A stretch of DNA of 64,000 nt from Cupriavidus basilensis (GTDB lineage Bacteria > Pseudomonadota > Gammaproteobacteria > Burkholderiales > Burkholderiaceae), in assembly GCF_000876015.1 (NCBI RefSeq), contig NZ_BBQM01000031.1, forward strand, positions 51,672 to 115,671, written 5' to 3'. A model generated the notes under the pieces. The model had not been told where the DNA came from. It searched no databases and saw nothing but the letters and a program-made list of their open reading frames with translations. Within the stretch, counting starts at the first letter, position 1. The number at the start of each line of letters is the position of its first letter. Position numbers and translations under genes: made by a program. Shown here piece after piece: positions 61,972-64,000 of the stretch.

Positions 61972-62119
61972 CGGCGGCGTGGCAGCCGTGGGGTTTGGCG
62001 TGACGCTGCGCTGCGTTAAACTTCAAGGCTGCGCCCGCCGCGGCCCGCCATAGCATGCCGTCGAGCGCCGTGGTGCGCCGCAGCGCACCGCGGCCCGCCC
62101 AACAGCAACGAGACCAGAC

Positions 62120-62554
62120 ATGAGCAACGCTTCTTACGATCCCAACAACGTCTTCGCCCGCATCCTGCGCGGCGAGCTGCCGTGCAACAAGGTCTATGAA
62201 GACGACGACACCATCGCCTTCATGGACATCATGCCGCAGTCCGACGGCCACACCCTGGTGGTGACCAAGGAAGCCGCCGCCGAGATCTTCGACCTGTCCG
62301 AAGCCGCCGCCGGCGCCGCCATCCGCACCACGCAGCGCATCGCGCGCGCCGTGCGCGCCGCGTTCAGCCCGGACGGCATCTCGATCGGCCAGTTCAACGG
62401 CGCCGCCGCCGGCCAGACCGTGCCGCACGTGCATTTCCACATCGTGCCGCGCTATGCCGACCGCCCCCTGCGCGGCCACGGCAGCGACATGCAGGACCCG
62501 GCCGTGCTGGCCGGGCACGCCGAGCGCATCATCGCCGCGCTGCGCGAGGCCTGA
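62120..62554 (+). CDS. HIT-family nucleotide hydrolase
   Basis: This 144-residue protein has the histidine triad HVHFHIVPRY near residue 104, with the HINT-type N-terminal segment NNVFARILRGELPCNKVYED. Proteins of this branch hydrolyse purine nucleoside phosphoramidates or similar adducts in the cytoplasm. It stands between icmF and the dehydrogenase gene, 148 and 71 bases away, on the same strand. Co-transcription is possible but no functional link is known. Confidence 0.93.
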   Translation: MSNASYDPNNVFARILRGELPCNKVYEDDDTIAFMDIMPQSDGHTLVVTKEAAAEIFDLSEAAAGAAIRTTQRIARAVRAAFSPDGISIGQFNGAAAGQTVPHVHFHIVPRYADRPLRGHGSDMQDPAVLAGHAERIIAALREA

Positions 62555-62625
62555 GCACCGCATCCGCGCGCGCCGCCCGCGCGGCGCGCCAATCCCATCA
62601 AGCAACCAGCAACAAGGAAGACAAA

Positions 62626-63480
62626 ATGGCAATCAGGACAGTGGGCATCGTAGGCGCCGGCACGATGGGCAACGGCATCGCGCAGGCGTGCGCCGTGGCG
62701 GGCCTGGACGTGGTGATGGTGGACATCAGCGACGCCGCCGTGCAGAAGGGCATCTCCACCGTGGCCGGCAGCCTGGACCGCCTGATCAAGAAGGACAAGA
62801 TCAGCGAAGCCGACAAGGCCGCGGCGCTCGCGCGCATCAAGGGCTCGACCGCCTACGACGACCTCAAGGCCGCCGACATCGTGATCGAGGCCGCCACCGA
62901 GAACTTCGACCTCAAGGTCAAGATCCTCAAGCAGATCGACGCCATCGTCGGCGACGACGTGGTGGTGGCCTCCAACACCTCCTCGATCTCGATCACCAAG
63001 CTGGCCGCCGTCATCAGCCGCCCGGCCAACTTCATCGGCATGCACTTCTTCAACCCGGTGCCGATGATGGCCCTGGTCGAGCTGATCCGCGGCCTGCAGA
63101 CCAGCGACAACACGCACGCGCTGGTCGAAGCGCTGTCGAAGGAACTCGGCAAGTACCCGATCACGGTCAAGAACAACCCGGGTTTCGTGGTCAACCGCAT
63201 CCTCTGCCCGATGATCAACGAAGCGTTCTGCGTGCTCGGCGAGGGCCTGGCTTCGCCCGAGGAGATCGACGAAGGCATGAAGCTCGGCTGCAACCACCCG
63301 ATCGGCCCGCTGGCGCTGGCCGACATGATCGGCCTGGACACCATGCTGGCGGTGATGGAGGTGCTGTACACCGAATTCGCCGACCCGAAGTACCGGCCGG
63401 CGATGCTGATGCGGGAGATGGTGGCGGCGGGTTATCTGGGGCGGAAGACGGGTCGTGGGGTGTATGTTTATAGTAAGTAG
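62626..63480 (+). CDS. hbd: 3-Hydroxyacyl-CoA (3-hydroxybutyryl-CoA) dehydrogenase
   Basis: This 284-residue protein starts at the ATG at 62626, behind AAGGAAG. The NAD-binding motif GAGTMGNGIAQACAVAG lies at residues 8-24. SNTSSISITKLA, the catalytic His in GMHFFNPVPMM and NNPGFVVNRIL are all standard for Hbd/PaaH. It oxidises (S)-3-hydroxybutyryl-CoA to acetoacetyl-CoA, or the reverse. With IcmF upstream it can take butyryl-derived products into central metabolism. An intrinsic terminator follows at 63498. Confidence 0.95.
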   Translation: MAIRTVGIVGAGTMGNGIAQACAVAGLDVVMVDISDAAVQKGISTVAGSLDRLIKKDKISEADKAAALARIKGSTAYDDLKAADIVIEAATENFDLKVKILKQIDAIVGDDVVVASNTSSISITKLAAVISRPANFIGMHFFNPVPMMALVELIRGLQTSDNTHALVEALSKELGKYPITVKNNPGFVVNRILCPMINEAFCVLGEGLASPEEIDEGMKLGCNHPIGPLALADMIGLDTMLAVMEVLYTEFADPKYRPAMLMREMVAAGYLGRKTGRGVYVYSK

Positions 63481-63497
63481 GTGGGGGCGGTTGAAAT

Positions 63498-63538
63498 AAA
63501 AAAACCGGCGACGGGGGTGCCCCGTTGGCCGGTTTTTT
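63498..63538 (+). terminator. Terminator of the hbd gene
   Basis: AAAAAACCGGC pairs with GGCCGGTTTTTT around an inner ACGGGG / CCCCGT stem. The A run at the left and T run at the right also suit the minus strand. Confidence 0.85.
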
Positions 63539-63539
63539 G

Positions 63540-64000
63540 TTTATTTGGGGGGAAAGTTGATTTTATGGGGGGTGTTGGAGGCAAAGGCTTTAAAGGCCTA
63601 AAGTCGAAGGCTTTAACTTCAAGAGCTTTAACTTCAAAAGCTTTAACTTCAAAGTCAAAGTCAAAGGCTTTCGCTCCTCCGGAGCGACCTACTTTCTTTT
63701 GTCCGAAAAGAAAGTAGGCCAAGAAAGCGGACTGCCTTGCCGGCAGGGGCAGAAACGTTGGGGTTTCTTGTTGTTGGTGGTTTCGTGGTGGGGTTTGTGG
63801 TTCTGCTGGCATCCTGCCGTTACCGGTGCGGGCGGCCACGACTTTGCTGGCGGTGTTGGTTTCGCGGTCAGACCTATGATGGCGAGTGCACTGCTGGTTC
63901 GGGCATCTGCCGTTACCGGTTTGGGCGGCTCCGACATAGCATCCTCGTGTTTTCGTGGTGGGCGTGGTGGACCGGGGCGCGGGTGTTGGCGGGTACTCTT
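63540..64000. repeat. Non-coding repeat and hairpin region
   Basis: No convincing gene. Three copies of GCTTTAACTTCAA occur at 63610, 63625 and 63640 (15-base period). Then come the hairpins CGCTCC-TCC-GGAGCG (63672-63686) and a 13-bp stem CCTACTTTCTTTT / AAAAGAAAGTAGG (63688-63718). Further on, CTGCCGTTACCGGT occurs twice (63814 and 63907) within longer imperfect repeats. The frames across this stretch are low-complexity translations of the repeats. Confidence 0.7.

Noticed and set aside
63481..63937. Small frames on both strands after hbd
   Set aside because: They are translations of repeats and hairpins (KAFEVKALEVK-like strings) and lack start signals.

Overview
The window is very GC-rich and looks like a Burkholderiales chromosome of the Cupriavidus/Ralstonia type, carrying the right-hand end of a lambda-like prophage. 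The assignment rests on family content: Bug/TctC binding proteins, an IcmF fused mutase, a formamidase with a urt/fmd ABC transporter, MocR and GntR regulators, and a CTGT-N8-ACAG SOS box. It is inferred from reading the sequence, not from a database match.

1-15361, prophage. On the + strand, in virion order, are a tail assembly chaperone with a canonical -1 slippery heptamer, a tape measure protein, several tail-tip and fibre proteins (one with a C-terminal S74-type chaperone domain), small spike proteins, an HExxH protein, and a lysis cassette (membrane proteins, SLT endolysin, i-spanin, o-spanin). A minus-strand pair follows (an unknown 131-residue protein and an SRAP/YedK protein) behind an SOS box. 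The phage ends at a decayed tRNA-Cys 3' fragment that I read as an attachment-site scar. No integrase is in view.

15362-24800, host nitrogen and amino-acid functions: an ArsN2-like GNAT, NadM with a Nudix domain, a branched-chain amino-acid type ABC system (livK, livH and a single LivM-LivG-LivF fusion), and a divergent unit of a PuuE-like deacetylase, a GntR regulator and a flavin reductase.

24877-36456, amide/urea locus: urtABCDE-fmdA-fmdB on the minus strand. Divergent to it is a 1125-residue protein that joins an NCS1 permease-like membrane domain and an eight-cysteine linker to a hybrid histidine kinase, followed by its overlapping REC-LuxR partner. A sigma-54-like promoter lies in front of the kinase. 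This transporter-kinase is the most interesting item in the window.

36504-48784: DmeF metal efflux, ChrA, then LysR / Bug / LeuCD-like hydro-lyase / haloacetate dehalogenase-type hydrolase (a probable catabolic operon), a GGDEF-EAL protein, and a PagL deacylase behind an AcrR-like operator.

47243-63480: two MocR regulators with visible operator repeats, a beta-alanine catabolic pair (bauA-mmsA), a MarR protein and an enoyl-CoA hydratase/isomerase with a perfect 15-bp palindrome in front of it, a DUF2917 protein, LysR and a quinone-oxidoreductase-like protein, a HigBA-type toxin-antitoxin pair, icmF, a HIT protein and a 3-hydroxyacyl-CoA dehydrogenase. The last 500 bases are non-coding repeats and hairpins.
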